Shown: positions 9,601-16,811 of the stretch, in pieces
Numbering within the stretch: the stretch's first letter is position 1
Layout: each line of letters starts with the position of its first letter
NCBI GenBank assembly: GCA_947629575.1
Contig: CANREF010000019.1
Coordinates: 1-34,639 of the forward strand
Direction: 5' to 3'
DNA from: an uncultured Clostridia bacterium
GTDB lineage: Bacteria; Bacillota; Clostridia; Christensenellales; Borkfalkiaceae
DNA: 34,639 nt
The notes under the pieces: model-generated
What the model saw: the letters and a program-made list of their open reading frames with translations, nothing else
The model's database searches: none
Told to the model about the DNA's origin: nothing
Position numbers and translations under genes: made by a program

Positions 9601-9962
9601 TTCAATCGCTCGAAAAGATCCTATGGAACGATTTGGGCAGTAAAGCGGAGTATGAAGCGATCTACGGAGAAAAACCGTTGGGCGAATTTGTTCGGGAGAT
9701 CGTAGGGCTCGACATGGCGACGGCAAAAAAGGCATTCGCCGAATATTTGAACGAGACCCGCTATGACAGCAGGCAGATCTATTTCGTCAACCAAATCATT
9801 GAGTATATTGTCCACAACGGCGTCATGAAAGATCTTTCCGTCTTGCAAAGTGCTCCATTCTCGGACAGGGGTAGCATCATCGATCTTTTTCGAGATGCCT
9901 CCGTTTGGTTTGGGATCAAAGCGGTCATCGACTCCATCAACGCCAACGCCCTTGCCGCTTGA
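6675..9962 (+). CDS. hsdR: Type I restriction endonuclease/translocase subunit with N-terminal DUF4145-like domain
   Basis: Cuts unmethylated DNA after ATP-driven translocation, in complex with HsdM and HsdS. The domain order is visible. Residues about 1-130 form a helical DUF4145-like domain, followed by a Pro/Glu-rich linker and short coiled coil (about 142-185). A PD-(D/E)xK nuclease has D232 and E247-x-K249. A superfamily 2 helicase motor has Walker A ATGSGKT (360-366), DEAH (459-462), GLTATP (482-487) and motif VI QMIGRGTR (691-698). A C-terminal helical region for HsdM contact follows. Every key residue is present at a normal length of 1095 residues, so the enzyme should be active. It is the last gene of the operon. 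Its ribosome binding site is weak and it starts 6 bases after abiH, so translation probably depends on coupling. Confidence 0.95.
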   Translation: MTNFDFLKNEEKFASFADVAINAEKIFHIDAEASALNCRRAAEFAVKWMYSADLELEMPPYDDSFAVLTSGEAFRGIVKQDNIRRLDYIRRLGNNVAHKGRSVTPDQVRLCLENLFYFLDCVAYLYADEYEEKEYDRTLPDMQSEPAPAPEPEIDIEALLKENAALREALSAKREEREKTYSPPPKEPSEYETRTKYIDVMLMDAGWELGKNWINEYPLSGMPNASEFGFADYVLFGDDGVPLAVVEAKRTCVDLSVGRRQAQLYADLLEKKFHKRPIIFLTNGFETRIWDDRYYPERAVSGIYSKRDLEKLFNLRRAKTSLKYITVDKRIAGRYYQEAAIKSVCEVFERNRRKALLVMATGSGKTRTVVGLVKVLLEHGWIKNVLFLADRTALVTQAKRTFVNLLEDFYVSNLCETTPDYNASGIFSTYQTMMNAIDEAKNEDGRIFSCGHFDLIVLDEAHRSVYNKYHAIFEYFDAPLVGLTATPKNEVGRDTYSLFELEENMPTYGYDLPQAVTDGYLVNYQIIDTKLKFMQEGIVYDDLSEEEKEAYESTFTDENGELPAKIVPSALNDYIFNEDTIRQVLRTLMTYGQKIDYGQKIGKTIIFAKNHQHAETILRLFNSEYPEYVGYAAVIDNYINYAQNAIDVFSTADKLPQIAISVDMLDTGIDIPEILNLVIFKPVLSKAKFWQMIGRGTRLCPELLDGKDKTCFYVFDFCGVCEFFGMGKGKEGHETVALQSAIFNLKAQIIFKLQDLEYQTDELIAFRKRLVAEMLEKVQELDKNRFDVKLHLRYVEKYCLEENYTLQYEDTLLIAEHVSPLILPDKDEVGAIRFDALMYGIELAYLIGKSYSRARNDLMKRVNLLSGMANIPEIMMQAKLLQEIRQGNYLEMAGVNEFENIRENLRDLMKYLPKSKLLYTTDFKDAILSLDWKEPEFNDDTLKNYKIKAEQYVRRHEDDPTIAKLKTNVPLTQSDIQSLEKILWNDLGSKAEYEAIYGEKPLGEFVREIVGLDMATAKKAFAEYLNETRYDSRQIYFVNQIIEYIVHNGVMKDLSVLQSAPFSDRGSIIDLFRDASVWFGIKAVIDSINANALAA

Positions 9963-10336
9963 TAGCTTGAACATCCCCAAAATCCGCAGGAATGGGAAGT
10001 CACGTAAGAATACATTCAAATTCTGAATGAGCGGTTGTTGCTGTTTTTGCAGTCGCATTGGGAATAAAACGGGCTATTCGATTTAGACTGAATACCGCTC
10101 ACCATGTCGCGGCAAGCGACTTTTGAAAGCGATCGCATTTCGGCGGTCGCTTTCCTTTTATCGCCTGCCGCTCTCTTTCCGAAAAATCTTGCCGAGCAAT
10201 TTTTTTCGAGAACTCTTTTTTTGATAAAGATCATAATAATTTCCGTAAGAAAAGAGCTTTCTTTTCTATATTATAAGGGCAACTTCGATAGCCCGTTGAG
10301 CCTGCCCGTCGGTCTCGAAATCATGATGAAAAAATG
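9963..10336. other. Non-coding stretch with possible coding remnant after hsdR
   Basis: No intact gene. In the plus-strand frame 9966-10067 the bases read like a protein tail (for example EWEVT, a TAA at 10005, then EYIQILNERLLLFLQSHWE and a stop). This could be a decayed gene end but is too short to name. A terminator lies at 10125-10160. The rest is AT-rich, with the GH36 promoter beginning at 10337. Confidence 0.35.
10125..10160 (+). terminator. Terminator of the defence operon
   Basis: GAAAGCGATCGC (10125-10136) pairs with GCGGTCGCTTTC (10143-10154) over 12 bp with one G-T pair and a 6-base loop, followed by CTTTTA. It is the first good terminator downstream of hsdR. Confidence 0.75.
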
Positions 10337-10365
10337 TTGACAATCACGAAAAAGCATGATAGAAT
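10337..10365 (+). promoter_or_regulatory. Promoter of the GH36 gene
   Basis: TTGACA (10337-10342) and TAGAAT (10360-10365) with a 17-base spacer. An upstream in-frame ATG at 10356 lies within the promoter spacer, which supports translation from 10392 instead. Confidence 0.75.
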
Positions 10366-10391
10366 TGGGAAAAAATCGGGAGAACTTCACA

Positions 10392-12470
10392 ATGAAGCAT
10401 GCAAAAATGGAATTTATAGTGTCGGAATGGGACAATAAGCCCTATTTGATCGACCTTGAAGCGCGGGAGATCGCACACCCGGAATACTTTGCAGAGCCTC
10501 CTTTTCTCGCCGAATATTCGTTCACGGATGAAGCGGGGCGGGAGCGTCACGGGGAGACCCGCGACTTCTTCTTTGCGGAAGAGCGGACGTGCGGAGAGGA
10601 ACGGGCGAGCGTGTTCCGCTCCTCGGACGGAGGGGCGGAAATCCTTCATTCCCGCAGGTTTGAGGATGGCGTTTGCATTTGGAGCACGAAGATCGTCAAC
10701 GCCGGCGCGAAGAAACTTTGCGTCAAGAAGCTCTTCAACCGCATCGGCGGCGTTTGTACGGCGGCGATCAAGGGCGATTACCGCGCTGACGCGGAGATCG
10801 GCGTTGTGCGGGGAGAGTGGGCGAGCGAGGGGCAGTTTTTTTGGGAAAGTCCCCAATCGCTCGGGCTTTACCGCGCCACGGGCCACGAGACGGGAAACAT
10901 TGTCCGCTTCGGGTCGCCCACTTCCCAAACCACGCGGAAGTGCGCGCCTCTGCTCTTCGTGCGGGAAAAGGCGAAGGGGACGGTCTGGGCGTTCCAGCAT
11001 TTGCCCGACGGACCTTATTCGATGGAGCTCGGTTTGAGCGACGCCGAAAATATTCCCGGGAGCTGTTTCAATCTCTCCTTCGGCGCGGGGGACAACGAAC
11101 TGCAGGGGTTTCGCCTCTATCTCTCCCGCGGGGAGAGCTATTCCTGCTGCGAGACCCTCTTGACGTGCGCTCCCGACCTTGAGACCGCCGTCGGGAGACT
11201 GACGCGTTTCCGCCGCAAGCGGATGAGATCCCGTCCCGCGCCCCCCGTGATGTTCAACGATTACATGAACTGCCTCTGGTGCAAGTTGGGAGAGGAAGAA
11301 TGTCTGTCTCTGCTCGCCTCGGCGGAGAGTGTGGGCGCGGAGGGGTATTGCTTCGACGACGGCTGGTATCGCGAAAGGGACGCGCACGGCTCTACGGGGT
11401 TGGGGGATTGGATCCCCGCCGAACGCCTGTTCGGCGGCAGAAGTTTTGCCTGCATGATCGAAGAGATCAATTCCCGCGGCATGGTAGCGGGGCTGTGGAC
11501 GGAGCTGGAAGCGTGCAGCGACCTCTCCCGCGCGGCGTCTTTCCCCAAAGAATGGTTTCTCACCAACGAGGGGGAACGGATCTTCCGCAGCGGAAGGTAT
11601 TACTTCAATTTCGGCGTGAAGGAAGTCCGCGAATATCTGCTCGGGCGGGTGCGGGCGCTCTACGATCTCGGGATCCGCTATATCAAGAACGACTATAACG
11701 GGCATCCGGGCTGCGGATGCGATTGGAAGAACGCCTCTCCCTATGCGGGGTTGGAACAGCACTGCCGCTGCGTAGGGGAGTTCTACCGGACGCTCGGGGA
11801 GACCTTCCCCGATCTCATTCTCGAGAATTGCAGCTCGGGCGCGATGCGGGCGGACGCGCAGACGATGCGGAATTTCAATTCGCAGAGCATTTCCGACTGC
11901 GAGGAATATGAAAAACTGCCGAGCATCGTGAACGGAACTCTTCTTTCCCTTCTGCCCGAACAGCTTTCGATTTGGGTATATCCCTATCCCCGTATCTTTT
12001 GGGAAATGAACGGGGAGAGCTATCTCACGGCGGACTATATTGCCGAGCGCGCGAACGGCGCGGAGACCGCCTTCAACCTCGTGACGGGTTTCTTCGGCGT
12101 TCCCCTTCTCTCGGGGAAGATCGACCGCGCCGACGAGACCAACCTCTCCCTCATCCGCCGCGGGGTCGCCCTCTACAAGGAATGGCGTTCCTTCGTTCAG
12201 GAGGGGATCCCCGTGTTCCCCCTCGGGTTTGCAAAACTTCTCGGCGAAGACTGTCCCGCCGCTCAGGGACTGCGCAGGGGGAACACCCTTCTTTTGGGCG
12301 TTTGGAGAAGAAAGGGGGAGGCGGAGATCTTCGTTCCCTGTAAGGGGGTGCGTGCGGCGGAAGAGCTGTATCCCAACCTCGGCGCGTCCGTCAAGAGGAC
12401 GGAAGGGGGGATCTCCGTCCTTCTGCCCGACGAAAACAGCGCCGTCCTCTGCCGCGTGGAATTGGATTAA
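10392..12470 (+). CDS. GH36 alpha-galactosidase
   Basis: Removes alpha-linked terminal galactose from oligosaccharides by a retaining mechanism. The clan GH-D (beta/alpha)8 barrel is recognised by FDDGWY (residues 321-326), the nucleophile motif IKNDYN with D434, and the acid/base region ENCSSGAMR followed by SISD with D502. An N-terminal beta-sandwich (about 1-285) and a C-terminal beta domain complete the 692-residue protein, which is near the family length. There is no signal peptide, so it should act in the cytoplasm on imported sugars. I chose the ATG at 10392 because GGGAGA lies 8 bases before it; the in-frame ATG at 10356 overlaps the promoter. The usual SSGGGR is SSGAMR here, a small departure; other alpha-linked sugars such as N-acetylgalactosamine cannot be excluded. 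Confidence 0.9.
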   Translation: MKHAKMEFIVSEWDNKPYLIDLEAREIAHPEYFAEPPFLAEYSFTDEAGRERHGETRDFFFAEERTCGEERASVFRSSDGGAEILHSRRFEDGVCIWSTKIVNAGAKKLCVKKLFNRIGGVCTAAIKGDYRADAEIGVVRGEWASEGQFFWESPQSLGLYRATGHETGNIVRFGSPTSQTTRKCAPLLFVREKAKGTVWAFQHLPDGPYSMELGLSDAENIPGSCFNLSFGAGDNELQGFRLYLSRGESYSCCETLLTCAPDLETAVGRLTRFRRKRMRSRPAPPVMFNDYMNCLWCKLGEEECLSLLASAESVGAEGYCFDDGWYRERDAHGSTGLGDWIPAERLFGGRSFACMIEEINSRGMVAGLWTELEACSDLSRAASFPKEWFLTNEGERIFRSGRYYFNFGVKEVREYLLGRVRALYDLGIRYIKNDYNGHPGCGCDWKNASPYAGLEQHCRCVGEFYRTLGETFPDLILENCSSGAMRADAQTMRNFNSQSISDCEEYEKLPSIVNGTLLSLLPEQLSIWVYPYPRIFWEMNGESYLTADYIAERANGAETAFNLVTGFFGVPLLSGKIDRADETNLSLIRRGVALYKEWRSFVQEGIPVFPLGFAKLLGEDCPAAQGLRRGNTLLLGVWRRKGEAEIFVPCKGVRAAEELYPNLGASVKRTEGGISVLLPDENSAVLCRVELD

Positions 12471-12476
12471 AGAGGG

Positions 12477-12511
12477 GGCAAGGAGACTGCTCTTGCCGAT
12501 TTTGCGGCAAG
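12477..12511 (+). terminator. Two overlapping, mutually exclusive hairpins after the GH36 gene
   Basis: GGCAA-G-GAG (12477-12485) can pair with CTCTTGCC (12490-12497). Alternatively CTTGCCG (12492-12498) pairs perfectly with CGGCAAG (12505-12511) around ATTTTG. The strand 12492-12497 is used in both. There is no proper T-tract after either, so termination is uncertain. Confidence 0.45.
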
Positions 12512-12698
12512 TCCGAATGAAATTGCAGAACAAATTTTCCTTCCGCGTGCGGGCTGCGCGGGAGGTTTTTTCGTCATTTTTTGTGAAAAAGAGGGGAAAA
12601 AGTGAGATCCGTTCGTTCTCATTTTTCAATAAAAATCTTTGATAAAATCGCCGCTTAGAAAAATTATTTGAAAATGGTATTTTTTTTCACATTTCCTA

Positions 12699-12727
12699 TT
12701 GACACGATGTGAATTCTGTGATATAAT
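12699..12727 (+). promoter_or_regulatory. Consensus promoter of the glycan operon
   Basis: TTGACA (12699-12704), a 17-base spacer and TATAAT (12722-12727) form a full-consensus sigma-A promoter. Transcription should begin near 12734, leaving a leader of about 140 bases before the ATG at 12875. A promoter this strong normally needs a repressor; the palindrome at 12733-12750 is the obvious target. Confidence 0.88.
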
Positions 12728-12732
12728 TTGAA

Positions 12733-12750
12733 TGGTTATACGAATAACCA
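12733..12750. promoter_or_regulatory. Likely LacI-family operator at the transcription start
   Basis: TGGTTATACGAATAACCA is an 18-base palindrome with a central CG and one mismatched pair, the form bound by LacI/GalR-family dimers. It covers the predicted transcription start. The LacI-family gene at 30528 is the only such regulator in the window. No second copy was found in front of the other units. Confidence 0.65.
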
Positions 12751-12863
12751 CCGACGTGAGCCCGTTAAAACAGCTCGTTGGGAGAGGGCGGGTCGACGCC
12801 GGCAAAGAACAGCCGCGGCTGTTCTTGTCTGTGTTTTTCAAACACAGACAAACAAAACATAAT
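12751..12863 (+). promoter_or_regulatory. Structured 5' leader with two adjacent hairpins
   Basis: A perfect 22-base palindrome (12805-12826, centre CCGCGG) is followed directly by a hairpin with arms GTCTGTGTTT and AAACACAGAC (12827-12849, loop TTC). The first half (12751-12804) has GAGC/GCTC and GGCG/CGCC pairings. Neither hairpin has a T-tract, so these are not plain terminators. The ribosome binding site AGGAGG at 12864-12869 lies just outside. I recognise no known riboswitch. mRNA stabilisation or a protein-binding site is possible. Confidence 0.6.
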
Positions 12864-12874
12864 AGGAGGATGAT

Positions 12875-14170
12875 ATGTTCAAAAAGCTCGCTTGCATTGT
12901 CTTGGCAGCGCTGTGCGTGTGCGGAATTTCCTTTGCCCTTCCGCTCTCCGCAGGCGCAGCCGACCCCGCTCCTTCCGCAGAAGAGGAGCGTCCCCGCGCG
13001 ATCTTTCTGCAATCCGTTACGATGACGGAGGAAGGGGAGAACGCGCGCTTTTCCTGTCTCTTTGATAAGGAAGTTTCCGAGAAGGCGGGGGATCTCGACG
13101 CGAAAGCCTACTTCAAGTTCAACGGGAAGAGCCTTTCCGACATCTCGGGTTCTGCCCTTGCCTACACGGAGAACGCGAAAGAGATCGTCGCTTCCGTTCC
13201 CAAGGGCGAATTGGGGGACGGAACGGTCCGTATGAACGTTCTCGGCGGATTTATTTCGGAGACGGAATGCGTTACTACCGTCCGTTACATCTACGATTTC
13301 TACGGATCGGGCGCGGGAAACCGCATCTACCGCAGCGACAACATGGACGACTATGAGGAGGTCACCGTAACTTCGATCTCCGTTCCCACCGTCGAATCGC
13401 TGAACAGCTGCATCTACATCTATTTCTCGGACGCCGTGACCCCCAAGAAGTATCACGATCTGCAATGGACGCGTTCGTGGCTGATCTCGGCATACGGGGA
13501 GAACAACAAGCAGCACCCCGATTTCAGTAATTCCGAGCTAAACCTGCTCTACAACTATCAGGTGTACGACCCGCAGTGGGACTTCTCCATCGCCCACACT
13601 CTGCTCTTCGGCTGCGAGGATTACAACGGACTGAAGGCCTATCCCGCCAACACGGGGAACATCGACATGACCCCCAAGGGAACGGTGGGGGACATCGAGC
13701 TCTTCGACATGCGCCAGCTTCAGGAATCGGTCGCGCAGGAAGGAGTTCCCTATCTCGACGTAAACGGACAGCCTCAGACCCGCAACGGCTCCACCCAGCC
13801 CCTCTCCGTGCAGATCCACTTCGACGAGAACTGGATCCAGTTCATTCTGAAGGGGGACGCACGTGCGGACGCCGACCTCGGGACCGTTCTCGACGCGGCG
13901 GGCGAGAAGGTGGAGGGCTATCCCAAGACCTTCAACGAAAACCTGCGCCCCGACTTCAACCAAGTGATGGCGATCAAGGTGGCGAAGGGAATGCTCCTTC
14001 CCAACGGGAAGATGGTCAAACAGGATTTCACCTTCCTCTACAATCCCGAGCGGAAATATTGGCGGCTCGCCGATTCCGCTCAGGCGGAATATCGGGAGGA
14101 CGAGACCCTCTCCAATCAACAGGGCTACACCGACGCCGAGCTTGCACAGCTTGCGAAAAATCAAAAATAA
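12875..14170 (+). CDS. Secreted protein of unknown function, first gene of the glycan operon
   Basis: A 431-residue protein with a clear Sec signal peptide: KK, a hydrophobic run, then an AGA-like cleavage site near residues 24-30. The mature part starts with a Pro/Glu-rich stretch, then an Ig-like beta-rich region (about 38-125) and a longer domain rich in Tyr, Trp and Asp. I do not recognise the family. There is no membrane anchor or cell-wall sorting motif, so it is released or bound non-covalently. Being the first gene after the promoter and leader, with AGGAGG 5 bases before the ATG, it should be the most highly translated product. Glycan binding is the likeliest role from context alone. 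It is followed after 12 bases by the large lipoprotein gene. Confidence 0.75.
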   Translation: MFKKLACIVLAALCVCGISFALPLSAGAADPAPSAEEERPRAIFLQSVTMTEEGENARFSCLFDKEVSEKAGDLDAKAYFKFNGKSLSDISGSALAYTENAKEIVASVPKGELGDGTVRMNVLGGFISETECVTTVRYIYDFYGSGAGNRIYRSDNMDDYEEVTVTSISVPTVESLNSCIYIYFSDAVTPKKYHDLQWTRSWLISAYGENNKQHPDFSNSELNLLYNYQVYDPQWDFSIAHTLLFGCEDYNGLKAYPANTGNIDMTPKGTVGDIELFDMRQLQESVAQEGVPYLDVNGQPQTRNGSTQPLSVQIHFDENWIQFILKGDARADADLGTVLDAAGEKVEGYPKTFNENLRPDFNQVMAIKVAKGMLLPNGKMVKQDFTFLYNPERKYWRLADSAQAEYREDETLSNQQGYTDAELAQLAKNQK

Positions 14171-14182
14171 AGGAGACCTCGG

Positions 14183-16801
14183 ATGAATAAGAAATTTTTG
14201 AAACTCGGCTCCGTTGCGCTGGCGCTCCTCTTCGGGGGAACTTTCTTTGCCGCATGCGGCAATGAGGAGACGGAAAACGGCGGAGGCGGAAACGGTGGCA
14301 ATGGCGGCGGAGGCGGCGGAAATACCGACGTCGTAGTCCCCGATCTCGAAAACGGATATACCTATACCAAGCAAAACAACGACGGGCTGATGCAGTTTTA
14401 CAGCTCCGATCCCGCGCTCGACAACTTCCTCAACGATTATATGCGCCGTCATCTCCGCTATGACGACGAGGCGATCGGCGCTCTCAAGATCGGCAACGGC
14501 AACAGCGTGTGGAAGGAATGGGAAACGATGTCCGTTGCATGGATGAACACCGCGGGGATCGGATACAGCCCCAAGGACACCGTTAAAAACTGGTTCTCGA
14601 ACATCTATCAGGACGCCTTCGGCTACATTTGGGTGGATTCGGGGACGACGACTGTAAACTGGGGGCAGAGCTGGCAGTTCCCCAGCTGGGCGCACTCCTA
14701 CTATTACAAGGACGGGCGCAAGGAATTCCTCAACACCAACTATTTCGACGGACTCAACAACCTCGACGACGGCAACGTCGAAAACGGCAACAATCTGCTC
14801 ACTTCCCTTTGGAAGGGGGAATCGGATCAGGGGATCAAGGGAACGCTCGGGAAAAATACGACCGAATATTACGACTACATGACGATCTCCGGCAATGATA
14901 TACGGCAGATCACCTACACCTACGAGACGCCCGCCTCGCACAAGAACGAGAGCGGAGTGCCCGTGAAGGCCTTCATGGGAACTCCCTTCTGTTCACCCTT
15001 CCTCGAACTCGATTTCAGCATCACCGATTACGATTCGTTGGGACTTACCGATCAGGTGGAGGACGTCATCGTATGGTGGAAGGGGGGAAGCGGAGAAAAG
15101 AACCAAACTTGGGACAACGATCACCGCGTCTCTTACCGTGAATTCTCCACCAACTACCGCGAGAGTTTCGCTTCCACCACCCACATCGTGTTCCCGATGT
15201 ACGCCCACCCCAACTGGGGGGATTCGGACGACCTCGAAGACGCCATTACGGACATGAAGATCGAGCTCGTGTTCAAGAACGGGATCAACGCGGAAGTCCG
15301 TCTCGAAGAGGTGACCCTCGCCTTCGACGGACGGCAGATCAATAACAACAGCGTCTTTTTGGCTGCCGCCGCCTACTACTACCAATACACGCAGGACGAC
15401 GAATGGCTGCAAAAGAACATCGATAAACTCCGCAAGGCGTTCCAATTCCTCACCACCTACTGCGGAGCGGAGGGAGAGGGGACGGACGCCCTCATCACGA
15501 CCGAACGCTTGGTCGGACACGACGGCTCTTCCAACTACGACTATTTCAATTCGGACGGACAGTACAACGGCGGCAAGGTGACCGACTACCACGCCGTGGG
15601 ACACGGCATCGGCGACGGCTATTGGGACAGCGTCAACAATCCCTGTATCAACCTCTACTGCAACCTCTATTACTACAAGGCGCTCCAAGGTATGCTCTAT
15701 CTCGAAAAGATGATGGACGCTTCGGGAATGCAGGAGAGCGGGGCGGAGGTCAAAGTCCGCACCGCGGACATGAAACAGGAAGTTTCCTATTTGGAGACCG
15801 AACAGTCGCTGCAGGCGAAGATCGACGCCTTCGTGCCCCAATTCAGGCAATATTTCTGGAACGACGAGACGGGGCGGTTCCTCCTCGGCTATCTCTCCGA
15901 AGACGATCCCGGCGTTTTGGCGGGAGAGTTGGATACCAAGGTGGACTACGGCTTTACGACCTATAACCAGGAAGCGGTGCAGCTCGGGCTCGCCACTCCC
16001 GAACAGGCGGTCTCCATTGCCCAATGGATCAACGGGGAACGTAGGGTAGAGGGGGACACCGCCGACAATTCCGGCAAAGCTCCCACCCAGATCTACTACT
16101 TCACCTTCGCCCCCCGCTGGACGACCAAGGAAAACCGCTACCAGTATTGGTTCCGCTTCGACGGCATCAAGTCGGGGACATACGGCTGGAACAAGCAGGT
16201 CCAGAACGGCGGAACGGCGCTCCATTGCGCCTTCTACGACCTCGTTGCCGAAGGGGATACAAACGGCGCGGAGGCGGCGTATCAAAAACTTCTCACCATT
16301 CGCGGCTGGTATGAGGAAGTCGTGGAAGCGGGCGGCGTAGGAGAGGACTTCTACGAGGAATACTACCGCTACAAGAACATCAAGCTGCAGGGCAAGAACG
16401 GCGCGGGCGCGATCGGTATGGACAGCGAATTCATCGAAGCGGCCCTTCTTCCCGCCGCCGTCCCCACCCTGTTCTTCGGGCTCTCCTCCACCGAATACCG
16501 CACCCTCAATATCACCCCCGCCCTTCCTTCGGGACTCTCCTATTGGAAGATGGAGAATCTCGCGTTCGCAGATCTTACTTACGATCTGTCCATCGGTACG
16601 AACTGGGTGCAGATCAACAGCGTGCAGGGGGATCTTACGGGCAAGAAAGTCCGCGTCACCCTGAAAGCGCCCGCGGGAGCTTTTGAAGTACGTCAGCACA
16701 ACATTACCCTCCAGGAGGGTACGGACTATACCGTGCAGAACGGCAGCGTCGTCATCACCGCGCCCTTCCGTAACGGCAGGATCCAGATCATCGAAAAATA
16801 G
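14183..16801 (+). CDS. Surface lipoprotein with six-hairpin-glycosidase-like architecture (paralog A)
   Basis: A lipoprotein signal peptide ends at C25 (FFAAC), followed by a Gly/Asn linker of about 20 residues that would lift the protein off the membrane. The mature protein has a Trp/Tyr-rich N-terminal region (70-170), a jelly-roll-like region (about 265-385), then a helix-rich part with repeated aromatic helices (about 390-760) and a small beta C-terminal domain. This plan resembles (alpha/alpha)6 glycosidases with a C-terminal beta-sandwich. The motif GIGDGYWD (475-482), with D478 and D482, is shared with the protein at 20056 and may be part of an active site; NGGTALH is a second shared motif. 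I cannot assign a known glycoside hydrolase family. Its place before the binding protein and permeases suggests it trims or holds the glycan at the cell surface. Confidence 0.75.
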   Translation: MNKKFLKLGSVALALLFGGTFFAACGNEETENGGGGNGGNGGGGGGNTDVVVPDLENGYTYTKQNNDGLMQFYSSDPALDNFLNDYMRRHLRYDDEAIGALKIGNGNSVWKEWETMSVAWMNTAGIGYSPKDTVKNWFSNIYQDAFGYIWVDSGTTTVNWGQSWQFPSWAHSYYYKDGRKEFLNTNYFDGLNNLDDGNVENGNNLLTSLWKGESDQGIKGTLGKNTTEYYDYMTISGNDIRQITYTYETPASHKNESGVPVKAFMGTPFCSPFLELDFSITDYDSLGLTDQVEDVIVWWKGGSGEKNQTWDNDHRVSYREFSTNYRESFASTTHIVFPMYAHPNWGDSDDLEDAITDMKIELVFKNGINAEVRLEEVTLAFDGRQINNNSVFLAAAAYYYQYTQDDEWLQKNIDKLRKAFQFLTTYCGAEGEGTDALITTERLVGHDGSSNYDYFNSDGQYNGGKVTDYHAVGHGIGDGYWDSVNNPCINLYCNLYYYKALQGMLYLEKMMDASGMQESGAEVKVRTADMKQEVSYLETEQSLQAKIDAFVPQFRQYFWNDETGRFLLGYLSEDDPGVLAGELDTKVDYGFTTYNQEAVQLGLATPEQAVSIAQWINGERRVEGDTADNSGKAPTQIYYFTFAPRWTTKENRYQYWFRFDGIKSGTYGWNKQVQNGGTALHCAFYDLVAEGDTNGAEAAYQKLLTIRGWYEEVVEAGGVGEDFYEEYYRYKNIKLQGKNGAGAIGMDSEFIEAALLPAAVPTLFFGLSSTEYRTLNITPALPSGLSYWKMENLAFADLTYDLSIGTNWVQINSVQGDLTGKKVRVTLKAPAGAFEVRQHNITLQEGTDYTVQNGSVVITAPFRNGRIQIIEK

Positions 16802-16811
16802 GAGAAATTTC

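Noticed and set aside
10344..12629. Long minus-strand open frame opposite GH36
   Set aside because: The plus strand carries all GH36 catalytic motifs. The minus frame is Pro/Arg/Ala-rich without recognisable features. The same holds for minus frames at 14993-16969, 16830-18233, 20137-21972 and 28049-29536.
12751..12863. Known riboswitch in the glycan operon leader
   Set aside because: I compared it mentally with glycine, TPP, c-di-GMP, ZTP and fluoride types and saw none of their conserved cores. It is kept only as an unassigned structured leader.
16683..16811. Upstream in-frame start for the solute-binding protein
   Set aside because: It would overlap the previous gene by 119 bases, lacks a ribosome binding site and would place the signal peptide inside the protein.
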